This document shows, piece by piece, positions 53,739 through 62,049 of a stretch of 64,000 bases of DNA (positions are counted from its first letter, which is position 1; every line of letters starts with the position of its first letter). The DNA comes from Pacificispira sp965223125 (lineage in GTDB: Bacteria; Pseudomonadota; Alphaproteobacteria; UBA8366; Aestuariispiraceae). The DNA is taken from assembly GCA_965223125.1 (NCBI GenBank), contig OZ244984.1, positions 868,001 through 932,000 of the forward strand, given 5' to 3'. The position numbers and the translations under genes were made by a program. A model generated the notes under the pieces. The model did no database searches. It saw only the letters and a program-made list of their open reading frames with translations, and was not told where the DNA came from.

Positions 53739-54304
53739 TCCGCCGCACGAAAAACAGCAAGGGGCGTGCCAGGCCGGGACTGCCCGGCTGACGCGATAAA
53801 GGCATCACGATTGTCGATCAGATAGCGCATCGCCGCGCCATAAACGGCAAGGCCGAAACCATGCACAAGTTTTCGCCCGGAAAGCGAGTCACGGGTGGAA
53901 ATGCACTGCTGCATCACCTCCAGCTTTTCCCGGTAATAGTCGATCCGTGCATCAATGACCCGTGCGATCCAGTCCGGATCCTGCCAGTCGGAGAAGAACA
54001 GGATAAACAGCAGGTCGGACTTGTATTTGTCCTCCCCCGGCACCTTTTCGCGCAGCATGGCCTCCAGATAAGCCCAGCCTGCTTCGGTAATACGATAGAC
54101 CTTCTTCGCCGGACGCTTTTCCTGCTGATGGGCGGTACAGGTGACCAGCCCTTCCTGCGTCATCTTGGTCAGAGCCGGATAGATCGATCCAAACCCGCCC
54201 TCAGCGAAATGGCTGAAGGGACCTTGCTCAAAGGCTTTGCGGATTTCGTAGCCGGAACATTCGCCCATCATCAGGACGCCGAGACAGGTTGTTCGCGTAT
54301 CCAT
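53735..54304 (-). CDS. PadR-family transcriptional regulator
   Basis: A 189-residue PadR regulator: the start MDTRTTCLGVLMMGECSGYEIRK and the wing GFGSIYPALTKMTQEGLVTC are family-typical; the C-terminal helical domain mediates dimerisation. A GTG at 54325 is an alternative start, but the family begins with MDxRT, so I use 54304. It is the first gene of a padR-adaptor-RND operon and probably represses it until a phenolic or other pump substrate binds. A strong AT-rich dyad lies upstream. Confidence 0.9.
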   Translation of the reverse strand: MDTRTTCLGVLMMGECSGYEIRKAFEQGPFSHFAEGGFGSIYPALTKMTQEGLVTCTAHQQEKRPAKKVYRITEAGWAYLEAMLREKVPGEDKYKSDLLFILFFSDWQDPDWIARVIDARIDYYREKLEVMQQCISTRDSLSGRKLVHGFGLAVYGAAMRYLIDNRDAFIASAGQSRPGTPLAVFRAAE

Positions 54305-54403
54305 GATCCGCGCCGCAAGGCGCACTCCCTAACCGGTCGACAGGCATCGAACTGCCCGATCAGTGGGATGGGTATCCCAACACCTCGCTTATATCAAGTC
54401 AAA

Positions 54404-54422
54404 ATATATCGATCCGATATAT
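54404..54422. promoter_or_regulatory. AT-rich dyad, candidate PadR operator
   Basis: ATATATCG-ATC-CGATATAT is a perfect 8+3+8 inverted repeat, 100 bases before the padR start. A second dyad TGGGAT-GGGT-ATCCCA lies at 54364-54379 between it and the gene. PadR proteins bind such AT-rich palindromes and repress their own operons. Confidence 0.6.
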
Positions 54423-54436
54423 ATATCAGCAGTCCA

Positions 54437-54856
54437 TCAGTTGTCCTTGGCTTCTTCAATCCAGGGAATCGGAGCTACCGGAATGCCTTCCTCGATCAGT
54501 TCCCTAGCCTCGACCCCGGTGGTTTCGCCATAGATGCCGCGTGTCTCGCTCTCACCGTAATGGATTTTCCGGGCTTCCTCAGCGAACCGGTCCCCGACAT
54601 TCTCATGGGTACTTTCAATTTTCTGACGGATTTCCCGCAGACTTTCACGGGTTTTTCTCAGGATTTCAGCTTGGGCAGCCCCCTGAGTCTTGCCCGAGGA
54701 AATATTCGGACGGCTGAGTGCCTTTTCAATGCCGTGACTGCCGCAGACCGGACATTCGATCTCCTGCCCCTTCTGCTGCGCCTCAAAGGTAGCAGAGTCC
54801 TTGAACCATCCTTCGAATTCGTGATCTTTGGTACAGCGTAGGGTAAAGGAAATCAT
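54437..54856 (-). CDS. DUF1178 family protein
   Basis: A 139-residue protein. The N-terminus MISFTLRCTKDHEFEGWFKDSATFEAQ and the zinc-ribbon-like IECPVCGSHGIEKALSRPNIS are the DUF1178 signature; the rest is a charged helical region with FAEEARKIHYGESETRGIYGETT. The open frame is longer upstream, but homology starts at 54856, with an ATG at 54862 as alternative. The function of this family is unknown; it is common in alphaproteobacteria and stands alone here. Confidence 0.87.
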   Translation of the reverse strand: MISFTLRCTKDHEFEGWFKDSATFEAQQKGQEIECPVCGSHGIEKALSRPNISSGKTQGAAQAEILRKTRESLREIRQKIESTHENVGDRFAEEARKIHYGESETRGIYGETTGVEARELIEEGIPVAPIPWIEEAKDN

Positions 54857-54955
54857 GAGCATCGACCATTCTGTTTCCAGCGCCGCGCCGGGCGCTTCTA
54901 AGATTTGGCCCTGGATATGGCCGCTTGCAACACAATTTGCTACAGAGAGCAGGAA

Positions 54956-55522
54956 ATGTCGGATCATCTGACGGACAGACATGCAGGTTTCCAGACCCCC
55001 AGCCCCTGGGTCCGACGATGGGCCGGACTGGTGCCAGCGGGCAGTCCGGTGGTGGATCTGGCCTGCGGCAGTGGTCGCCATGGCCGCCTGTTCCTGGAAC
55101 AGGGCCACCCGACCTGCTTTCTCGACAAGGACGTGCGCGCCCTAGCGGACCTCCGGGATCAACCGGGCGCGCGGATCATGGAATGCGATCTGGAAACCGG
55201 TGCCCCCTACCCCCTGACCGGAAACCAGTTCGGCGGTGTGGTTGTCACCTGCTACCTGCACCGTCCGATCCTGGCCGATATCTTGGCCAGCGTCGCGCCC
55301 GGCGGAGTCCTGATTTATGAGACATTCGCCCGCGGGAATGAGGCATACGGCCATCCCGCGCGGGAGGCCTATCTGCTGGAAGAAGCGGAGTTGCTGGATG
55401 CCGTATCCGGTAGTTTCACGATCCGCGCCTATGAGCACGGCTACGATCCAGATCCAAAACCCGGCATTCGCCAGAGAATCTGCGCGATCCGGAAAGGTGA
55501 TGACCCAAAAGGTGAAGTTTAG
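54956..55522 (+). CDS. SAM-dependent methyltransferase (TehB/class I type)
   Basis: A 188-residue class I methyltransferase. Motif I is VVDLACGSGRHGRLF, the acidic end of strand 2 lies in CFLDKDV, and motif IV is VVTCYLHRPIL, followed by VAPGGVLIYETFARGNEAYG, a feature of the tellurite-resistance-like TehB subgroup. GAGAG precedes the ATG. It is divergent from the DUF1178 gene and converges on the ABC-2 permease gene with a four-base overlap. Substrate unknown. Confidence 0.85.
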   Translation: MSDHLTDRHAGFQTPSPWVRRWAGLVPAGSPVVDLACGSGRHGRLFLEQGHPTCFLDKDVRALADLRDQPGARIMECDLETGAPYPLTGNQFGGVVVTCYLHRPILADILASVAPGGVLIYETFARGNEAYGHPAREAYLLEEAELLDAVSGSFTIRAYEHGYDPDPKPGIRQRICAIRKGDDPKGEV

Positions 55523-56358
55523 GGTTTCAGCTTGTATCCGGTGGCAATCAAACGGGCAGCCACGGTGAAGACGATGACGAACATCCCACCGACGACACCG
55601 GCGCTGAGCCAGGGGTCGGTTTCCAGCCGCCCGGTCGCCGACCAGCGGAATCCGTCAACCAGGTAGTAGATCGGGTTGAACTGGAAAAGCCATTGCCAGA
55701 CCCCGTCCGGTACGGCGGAGCGCGGGAAAAAGGTACCGCTGAGGAAGATCACCGGCAGTATGAGGAACGTCTCCTTGCCGGAGAACGAGTCCCATTTCCG
55801 GGAAAATATAGCACCGATCAGGCCCAGCATGGAAAACACCGCGCCAGCCATGCACAGAAAATAGACGGCGGCAAAGGGATGCACCGGAAGGCCCAGACCG
55901 AACAGAGCCATGACCAGCCAGATGATCAGCCCGATCGAGACGGATACGCCAATCGCCGCCACCAGATAGGCGCTCAGCACCTCCATCGGACTCAGCGGCG
56001 CACCCAGAATGTCCTGCAATCCGCCGCTTTCCAGCTTATCGAACATGATGGAATACCCTGTCGTCTCCAGCGCCCGCTGCATGACGGCGGAGATCACCAG
56101 CCCCGCAGCCAGGAATTCCAGGAAATCCAGCCCATCGACGGCCAAGCCTCGTTCACCCGCCGCCAGAGAAAAGACCATGGCGAACAGGGCGGCCTGTATG
56201 GCTGGTCCGATCATCGTGACGCCGAACCAACGCAGTTCGCGCATTGCTTCGCGCCGGATCAGGCTAGCAAGCCCAACACCGTTGATCGGCCCGAACGACC
56301 GCGGACGGGGCGGCAGAGCGCCGACAAAACCTGCAAAACGGTGTTTCTGCCCATCCAT
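55519..56358 (-). CDS. ABC-2 type permease, copy B
   Basis: A 279-residue ABC-2 membrane permease with six predicted spans. Typical stretches are LISAVMQRALETTGYSIMFDKLESGGLQDIL and FLSGTFFPRSAVPDGVWQWLFQFNPIYYLVDGFRW. The C-terminus reads TGYKLKP, parallel to the YKLKN of its neighbour. The pair probably forms one exporter channel for a lipid, polysaccharide or drug. No ABC ATPase gene is next to it. Confidence 0.87.
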   Translation of the reverse strand: MDGQKHRFAGFVGALPPRPRSFGPINGVGLASLIRREAMRELRWFGVTMIGPAIQAALFAMVFSLAAGERGLAVDGLDFLEFLAAGLVISAVMQRALETTGYSIMFDKLESGGLQDILGAPLSPMEVLSAYLVAAIGVSVSIGLIIWLVMALFGLGLPVHPFAAVYFLCMAGAVFSMLGLIGAIFSRKWDSFSGKETFLILPVIFLSGTFFPRSAVPDGVWQWLFQFNPIYYLVDGFRWSATGRLETDPWLSAGVVGGMFVIVFTVAARLIATGYKLKP

Positions 56359-56378
56359 TGCTGCTGTCGCCTGTCCGT

Positions 56379-57263
56379 TCAGTTCTTCAGCTTGTAGCCA
56401 CGGTCGATCAGTTTCCAGGCGATCAGGGCCAACCCGGTATTGATGGCGATCATGATCGTCATCCCCAGCCAGACCGGCGCGTCCGATACGCCGATCACGC
56501 CGCTGCGGAACCCGTCGATCATATAGAAGAACGGGTTGAAGAACGCGATGGTATGGAACGGTTCCGGCAGACGCTCGATGGAATAGAACGTACCACTCAG
56601 AAAGGCGAAGGGTGTGATGACGAAATTTGTGATCGCGGCCATGTGGTCGAACTTGTCCGCCCAGATCCCACCAATGATCCCGATCAGGCTCAACATCAGC
56701 GATGCGGTAATGGCGTGGAACACAACTAGTCCCCAGTTACTGACATCAAACGGTACGAAGACCCACATGCATATCCCGGTCGTTGCCCCAACCAGTACCC
56801 CGCGGGTGACGCCCGCCAGTGCATAGGCGGTGACCAGTTCAATAGCATTGATTGGTGGCATCAGGACATCGACGATATTTCCCTGAACCTTGGAGATCAC
56901 CAGGGAGGAGGAGGTATTGGCAAAAGCGTTCTGAACCATTGCCATGACGATCAGGCCCGGTGCCAGAAAAACAGGGAAAGGCACGCCGTTCACGAATTCG
57001 ACCGCCCGGCCCAGCGCCAGTGTGAATATCGCCAGGAACAGCAGCGTAGTTACGACCGGGGCTGCTATCGTCTGCGTGGCAACATTCAGGAAGCGCCGCA
57101 CTTCCTTCAGATACAGGCTCTGCCAGCCAATCCAGTTGACCCGCCCGAATGTGCGGGGTCCGAGAATATCGACGCCGGTGCGAGGCCGTGATGGAGGCTG
57201 TTTGGTAGTTTCTGTCATGATAGGTGTCTGGGTGAAGTGGTGGTCTGTGTTGGTGGCTTTCAT
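56379..57263 (-). CDS. ABC-2 type permease, copy A
   Basis: A permease of about 294 residues, paralogous to the adjacent copy B. The family segment FLSGTFYSIERLPEPFHTIAFFNPFFYMIDGFRSG is clear, with VQNAFANTSSSLVISKVQGNIVDVLMPP in the middle. Possible starts are an ATG at 57263 (with GGGG upstream) and one at 57218; the N-terminus before WQSLYLKEVRRFL is not conserved. It lies 20 bases before copy B, so the two are co-transcribed. Confidence 0.87.
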   Translation of the reverse strand: MKATNTDHHFTQTPIMTETTKQPPSRPRTGVDILGPRTFGRVNWIGWQSLYLKEVRRFLNVATQTIAAPVVTTLLFLAIFTLALGRAVEFVNGVPFPVFLAPGLIVMAMVQNAFANTSSSLVISKVQGNIVDVLMPPINAIELVTAYALAGVTRGVLVGATTGICMWVFVPFDVSNWGLVVFHAITASLMLSLIGIIGGIWADKFDHMAAITNFVITPFAFLSGTFYSIERLPEPFHTIAFFNPFFYMIDGFRSGVIGVSDAPVWLGMTIMIAINTGLALIAWKLIDRGYKLKN

Positions 57264-57454
57264 GGTGCCCCAACCTATTCCGAAACCTCCGCAACGCAAG
57301 CCCTTCACGCAATCCGCCACAATATCTTCTCATCATGGAAGGTTTTTTGCCTATATCCAAGTTCATAAAAATACGGATTCAACTTGCGATTTAAAGCGGT
57401 CGACACAAGTATCTATCTCATGAGTTGTATTGACCAATCGGGGGAGGTGCCAGG

Positions 57455-59146
57455 ATGACAAGGGATATCATGCATTCCGGTTTCCTGCGGCAGGCGCTGT
57501 TTCGTCCAACTGGCGGGTTCTGGTTTCAGGTGATGGCCGTGGCCTTCATCCTGCTGTCACTCGCTGTCGTGACGGAGATCGTCTATGTTACGGGCGGGAC
57601 GAAACTGTCCTGGCCCTATCTGATGATGCTGCCGATTGCCGTGGCGGCGATGGTCTACAAGGTACCGGGAGGCATTCTGGTCGGTGCCGCCGCCGCGCTG
57701 CTGCTTGGCCCCTACATGCCAATCGATACCGACCTCAACATCCCTCAGACACTACATAACTGGGTGCTGCGCGTCGCTTTCTACATGTTCATCGGCGGCT
57801 TCATCGGTGCTCTGGCCGGATTGCTGACATTCGAGCAAAAGCGATTGGCGCGGCAGGATCATATCGATGATGAGACTGGCATGCTGCGAGCCAGAAGTTT
57901 TGGACTTTATGCCGATCCATCCTTCGAGGATCTGGAAGCATCGACGATAAGCGTCATCCGTCTGCGCAACTACGCCGATGTCCAGGCGGTATTCGGACAT
58001 GAAACGGCGCGTCAGTTCGCGATTCAAGTTTTTCGGGAATTCCAGAACAATCTAAGGGACGACGACGCGACCCTGCTGAGCGTCGATGCCTCATCCATCG
58101 GCCTTGTCCGCCCAGGCACATTGCATGACGGAGGCGATTTTCTGACCGGAATTGTCCGTGCGATCCCCCGGCGGGTCAGCATCAACAATATCCCGCTGCC
58201 GGTCAGTCCCTGTATCGGCGTATCCGAGACGCACGGTACCGACCTGCTAGAACCGGCCTCCTTCGACAAGGCCCTATTCGCCTGCGAGCGGGCGGCGCGC
58301 GACAATCGGCTGGTCGCCGTCTTCGATTCGGTCGAACATGAAAACCGCCGGGACAACCTGACCCTGATGGACGATCTCTACCGGGATCTCGATACCGGCG
58401 CAGGGCTGGCGATGCATTATCAGCCCAAGCTGGACCTAAAATCCGGCGCGGTCAGCGGTGCCGAGGCCCTGATCCGATGGAACAGCCCGAAGCATGGTTT
58501 TGTCCCGCCGGATCGGTTCATTCCCCTGGCGGAACAGGCCGGGTTGATCGGCGATGTGACGAAATGGGTCATCACGCAGACGGTGCGCGAGTTTTCCGGC
58601 TGGCGAAAAGACGGGATCGATATCAACATCGCCATCAACCTGTCGGCAAACGATCTGAGCGAAGATCACATCATCGAACTTCTGAACACGCTGCCGGAAC
58701 GGCTGGGCGCGGATATCGGCGGGATAGAGTTGGAATTGACAGAAACCGGCCTGGTCAAGGATTTCGACGCCGCTACGGAAGTGCTCCGTCTGTTGCGCAG
58801 GGCCGGTTTCAAGATCGCCATCGACGATTTCGGATCCGGCTATTCGTCACTGGAGCAGTTCAAGCGCCTGCCGGTCGATTCCGTCAAAATCGACAAATAC
58901 TTCATCCAGGACCTGTGCAATTCGGAAGATTCCAAGCAGATCGTCACCGCAGCCGTCGCAATGTGCCGACCACGCGGAATCATGACGGTTGCCGAGGGAG
59001 CGGAAGATGACCAGACGATCTCCCTGCTGCGCGATCTGGGCTGCAACTATGTCCAGGGCTATGGAATTGCCAAACCGATGTCGGCGGAAAACTTTCGCAC
59101 CTGGATGACCCATCGTGTCCCTGAATCCAGCCGACAGGCTGGTTAG
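57455..59146 (+). CDS. Membrane EAL phosphodiesterase with degenerate GGDEF
   Basis: A 563-residue protein. Three membrane spans occupy about residues 18-125, then a GGDEF-like domain (residues about 135-300) without the GGDEF motif, then an EAL domain. The EAL part is intact: GAEALIRW (EAL), ELTETGLV, AIDDFGSGYSSL, VKIDKYFI and VAEGAEDD. It should hydrolyse cyclic di-GMP at the inner membrane. The GGDEF part is probably a regulatory remnant. It stands alone, divergent from the ABC-2 pair. Confidence 0.88.
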   Translation: MTRDIMHSGFLRQALFRPTGGFWFQVMAVAFILLSLAVVTEIVYVTGGTKLSWPYLMMLPIAVAAMVYKVPGGILVGAAAALLLGPYMPIDTDLNIPQTLHNWVLRVAFYMFIGGFIGALAGLLTFEQKRLARQDHIDDETGMLRARSFGLYADPSFEDLEASTISVIRLRNYADVQAVFGHETARQFAIQVFREFQNNLRDDDATLLSVDASSIGLVRPGTLHDGGDFLTGIVRAIPRRVSINNIPLPVSPCIGVSETHGTDLLEPASFDKALFACERAARDNRLVAVFDSVEHENRRDNLTLMDDLYRDLDTGAGLAMHYQPKLDLKSGAVSGAEALIRWNSPKHGFVPPDRFIPLAEQAGLIGDVTKWVITQTVREFSGWRKDGIDINIAINLSANDLSEDHIIELLNTLPERLGADIGGIELELTETGLVKDFDAATEVLRLLRRAGFKIAIDDFGSGYSSLEQFKRLPVDSVKIDKYFIQDLCNSEDSKQIVTAAVAMCRPRGIMTVAEGAEDDQTISLLRDLGCNYVQGYGIAKPMSAENFRTWMTHRVPESSRQAG

Positions 59147-59192
59147 CAGCGTCAATATTCAATTTCCATCATCCGAATGACGCCAAAAGCCT

Positions 59193-59221
59193 TTGCGTCC
59201 CTGTCAATTTACGGTCATACT
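59193..59221 (+). promoter_or_regulatory. Probable promoter of the Rieske operon
   Basis: TTGCGT (59193-59198), a 17-base spacer and CATACT (59216-59221) form a fair sigma-70 promoter. Transcription would start near 59228, just before the palindrome at 59237-59251. Confidence 0.4.
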
Positions 59222-59236
59222 GAATACCGAACAGTT

Positions 59237-59251
59237 GTTCGATATTCGAAC
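59237..59251. promoter_or_regulatory. PcaR-like palindrome before the Rieske operon
   Basis: GTTCGA-TAT-TCGAAC is a perfect 6+3+6 dyad. It is very close to the published PcaR (IclR family) site, which I recall as GTTCGATAATCGCAC. Flanking GAACA-GT-TGTTC and GAACGTTC add symmetry. The third gene of the operon encodes a PcaR-type regulator. Confidence 0.6.
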
Positions 59252-59273
59252 GTTCTGCAAGGAGATAACCGAT

Positions 59274-60614
59274 ATGATCAGCGCGGAGATGAACGAGAAG
59301 CTCACCCGGATCGGGCCAGGGACGGAAGCAGGTGCGGTGCTGCGGCGGTACTGGCAGCCGGTCGCACTGGTCGACGAGTTCGACGGGCCGCGCCCAGTGC
59401 GCCCGGTAACGCTGCTGGGTGAACGGCTGGTTGCCTTTCGCAGCGAGGATGGCAGCTATGGCCTGATCGACCGCCAGTGCCCGCATCGCGGCGCCGACCT
59501 GTGCTATGGTCGGCTGGAGGAAGGCGGGTTGCGCTGTCCGTTCCATGGCTGGAAATTCGCTGCTGACGGGTCCTGCCTGGACACCCCGGCTGAGCCGGAG
59601 GAAAGCCAGTTGGCAAGCCGCGTCCGCACCACAGCCTATCCCTGCATCGTGAAGAACGGCATTATCTTCGGCTATCTGGGCGAGGGGGAACCGCCTGAAT
59701 TCCCGGCGCTTGACTGCTTTGCTGCACCGGACAGCTATACCTTCGCCTTCAAAGGGCTGATCGAAAGCAACTGGCTGCAGGCATTGGAGGTCGGGATTGA
59801 TCCGGCCCATGCCTCCTTCCTGCACCGCTATCTGGAGGATGACGACCCGGCGGATGCCTATGGCAAGCAGTTCCGGGATTATGTCGGCGATACCGACATA
59901 CCGATGACCCGCATCCTGCGCGACTTCCCGCGCCCGAAGATCGAGGTGGAGACAACCGACTACGGCCTGCGCATCAAGGCGCTGCGGGACCTAAACGGCG
60001 AGGCGATGCATGTCCGCGTCACCAATCAGGTCTTCCCGGAAGCCATCGTCATTCCGATGTCGAATGAAATGACCATCACCCAGTGGCACGTCCCGGTAGA
60101 TGACGAGAATTGCTATTGGTATGCGATTTTTACCAGCTTCGGGAAACCGGTCGACAAGGAGAAGATGCGCGCCCAGCGCGTCGCGCTCTACGAAATGCCG
60201 GACTATATCCCCAAGGTTGGGAAGCGGAACGGCTATGGCTATGACCCGGTCGAACAGACGATGCGCACCTATACCGGCATGGGCGACGACATCAATGTGC
60301 ATGACCAATGGGCGGTGGAATCGCCGGGTCCGATTCAGGATCGCACAAAGGAACATCTGGGCCAGACTGATGTCGCGATAGCTGCCTATCGCCGATTGCT
60401 GCTGCGCGCGATCAAGACGGTGCGGACGGGCGAGGGCGTGCTGCCACTTCTGGATACGCCGGGCGGTCCGGCGGCGATCCATGGGCCGATTGCCATCGAT
60501 ACCCTGGCCCCGCACGATGACTGGTCGCAGGCATGGCTTGCCAGCGAACGGAAACGGCGCGAGGCTGCCCCCTGGTACAGTGAGATCAACGCGCCCGCCG
60601 TGGCCGCCGAATAG
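59274..60614 (+). CDS. Rieske non-heme iron oxygenase (phthalate-dioxygenase-like alpha subunit)
   Basis: A 446-residue oxygenase. The Rieske [2Fe-2S] ligands are Cys69, His71 (CPH), Cys88 and His91 (CPFHGW); the mononuclear iron site starts with D176-PAH179-xxxx-H184 (GIDPAHASFLH). The C-terminal YTGMGDDINVHDQWAVESPG and DRTKEHLGQTDVAI segments place it with single-component-alpha oxygenases such as phthalate 4,5-dioxygenase, which need a separate reductase. None is encoded here. An AAGGAG site fixes the ATG at 59274. It is 9 bases from a glutamine-synthetase-like gene, which suggests joint action on an amine or amide. Confidence 0.9.
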   Translation: MISAEMNEKLTRIGPGTEAGAVLRRYWQPVALVDEFDGPRPVRPVTLLGERLVAFRSEDGSYGLIDRQCPHRGADLCYGRLEEGGLRCPFHGWKFAADGSCLDTPAEPEESQLASRVRTTAYPCIVKNGIIFGYLGEGEPPEFPALDCFAAPDSYTFAFKGLIESNWLQALEVGIDPAHASFLHRYLEDDDPADAYGKQFRDYVGDTDIPMTRILRDFPRPKIEVETTDYGLRIKALRDLNGEAMHVRVTNQVFPEAIVIPMSNEMTITQWHVPVDDENCYWYAIFTSFGKPVDKEKMRAQRVALYEMPDYIPKVGKRNGYGYDPVEQTMRTYTGMGDDINVHDQWAVESPGPIQDRTKEHLGQTDVAIAAYRRLLLRAIKTVRTGEGVLPLLDTPGGPAAIHGPIAIDTLAPHDDWSQAWLASERKRREAAPWYSEINAPAVAAE

Positions 60615-60623
60615 GATCGACGC

Positions 60624-62048
60624 ATGAGCTTTCGTTTCGATATCCCGGACCCGGATACTCGCCGGGCCCGCAGTCAGGATGTTCTGGCCCAGGTCGCCGC
60701 CTCCGGGGTGGAGACCGTCCGCCTGTCCTTTGCCGACCAGCACGGATTGCTGCGCGGCAAGACCCTGCCCATCTCCGGGTTGGAGGATGCGCTGGAATCG
60801 GGCTGCGCGATGACCTCCACCCTGCTACTCAAGGATACGTCCCACCGGACCGTCTTCCCGGTCTGGACGAAGGACGGCGGTTATGATCTGCCTGGGCTGA
60901 AGGGAGCGGGCGATATTGTCATGCTGCCGGACCCGGCGACATTTCAGGTCCTGCCCTGGGCGGAAAAGACCGGCTGGATACTCTGTGATCTATATCTCAA
61001 GGATGGACAGCCACTCCCCTTCTGCACCCGCGCAAAGCTGCGCGATGCACTGGGCCTGCTGGCAGAGTCCGGATACGATCACCGCACCGGCCTGGAACTG
61101 GAATTCACCGTTCTACGTATGACCGATCCGAAGCTGAGCTATGTCGATCTTGGCCACCCTGCCGCACCACCGGAGACGGCCCCGATCACCAAGGGTTATC
61201 AGTATCTGACCGAAAGTCTGGCCGACGATCTGGAACCGGTCTTCGAGACGATCCGCACGGTCTGCACCGGACTGTCACTGCCATTGCGCAGCCTGGAGGT
61301 GGAATTCGGGCCGAGTCAGGTTGAGGCAACCTTCCATCCCCAGGATGGCATGGCGACCGCGGATGCAACGGTGCTGTTCCGCAGCGCGATCAAGCAGGCG
61401 TTGCGCCGACAGGGCTATCACGCCACCTTCATGTGTCGCCCGGCCCTGCCGGAAATCTTTTCCAATGGCTGGCATATCCACCAGTCCCTGATTGACCGGA
61501 AGACCGGCAAAGGGGCCTTCATGGACCCGGTTGAGCCGATTTCCGCCACCGGTCGGCATTTCCTGGCAGGTCTGCTGGATCGGGCGGCGGAAAGCTGCCT
61601 GCTGACCACGCCGACGATCAACGGCTATAAACGCTATCGACCCTTCGTTCTGGCCCCCGACCGCATTCTCTGGGGCATGGACAATAAGGGGGCGATGCTG
61701 CGCGTCGTCGGCGCGCCGGGCGATCCGGCGACACGGATCGAAAATCGTGCGCCGGAACCGGCGGCCAATCCCTATCTCTGCCTTGCATCCCAGGTACTGG
61801 GTGGACTGGATGGCATCACCCGCCGGGCTGAGCCGCCACCCCCGACCGAAGCGCCCTATGCTGAAGGGACCCTGTTGCCCCGCAACATGCTTCAGGCCAT
61901 CGACGCCTTTGCAGCCAGTTCCTTCTATCGAAATGCCTGGGGTGACGCCTTCGTTGATTACCTGACAGCGATGAAAAAAGCGGAAGTCGCCCGCTTCTTC
62001 GGTGAAGTCACTGATTGGGAACAGCGCGAATATTTCGAGATTTTCTGA
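60624..62048 (+). CDS. Glutamine-synthetase-like ligase (gamma-glutamylamide synthetase candidate)
   Basis: A 474-residue glutamine synthetase superfamily protein. It has the beta-grasp start (VETVRLSFADQHGLLRGKTL), metal-site glutamates in GLELEF (158, 160), EVEFGPSQVE (227, 234), the catalytic-site His in NGWHIHQ (284), NGYKRYRP and RIENRAPEPAANPYL. It lacks the close features of housekeeping GlnA and fits the catabolic branch that includes PuuA, IpuC and the aniline enzyme AtdA1, which attach glutamate to an amine. It lies between a Rieske oxygenase and an IclR regulator. The acceptor amine is unknown. Confidence 0.87.
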   Translation: MSFRFDIPDPDTRRARSQDVLAQVAASGVETVRLSFADQHGLLRGKTLPISGLEDALESGCAMTSTLLLKDTSHRTVFPVWTKDGGYDLPGLKGAGDIVMLPDPATFQVLPWAEKTGWILCDLYLKDGQPLPFCTRAKLRDALGLLAESGYDHRTGLELEFTVLRMTDPKLSYVDLGHPAAPPETAPITKGYQYLTESLADDLEPVFETIRTVCTGLSLPLRSLEVEFGPSQVEATFHPQDGMATADATVLFRSAIKQALRRQGYHATFMCRPALPEIFSNGWHIHQSLIDRKTGKGAFMDPVEPISATGRHFLAGLLDRAAESCLLTTPTINGYKRYRPFVLAPDRILWGMDNKGAMLRVVGAPGDPATRIENRAPEPAANPYLCLASQVLGGLDGITRRAEPPPPTEAPYAEGTLLPRNMLQAIDAFAASSFYRNAWGDAFVDYLTAMKKAEVARFFGEVTDWEQREYFEIF

Positions 62049-62049
62049 G

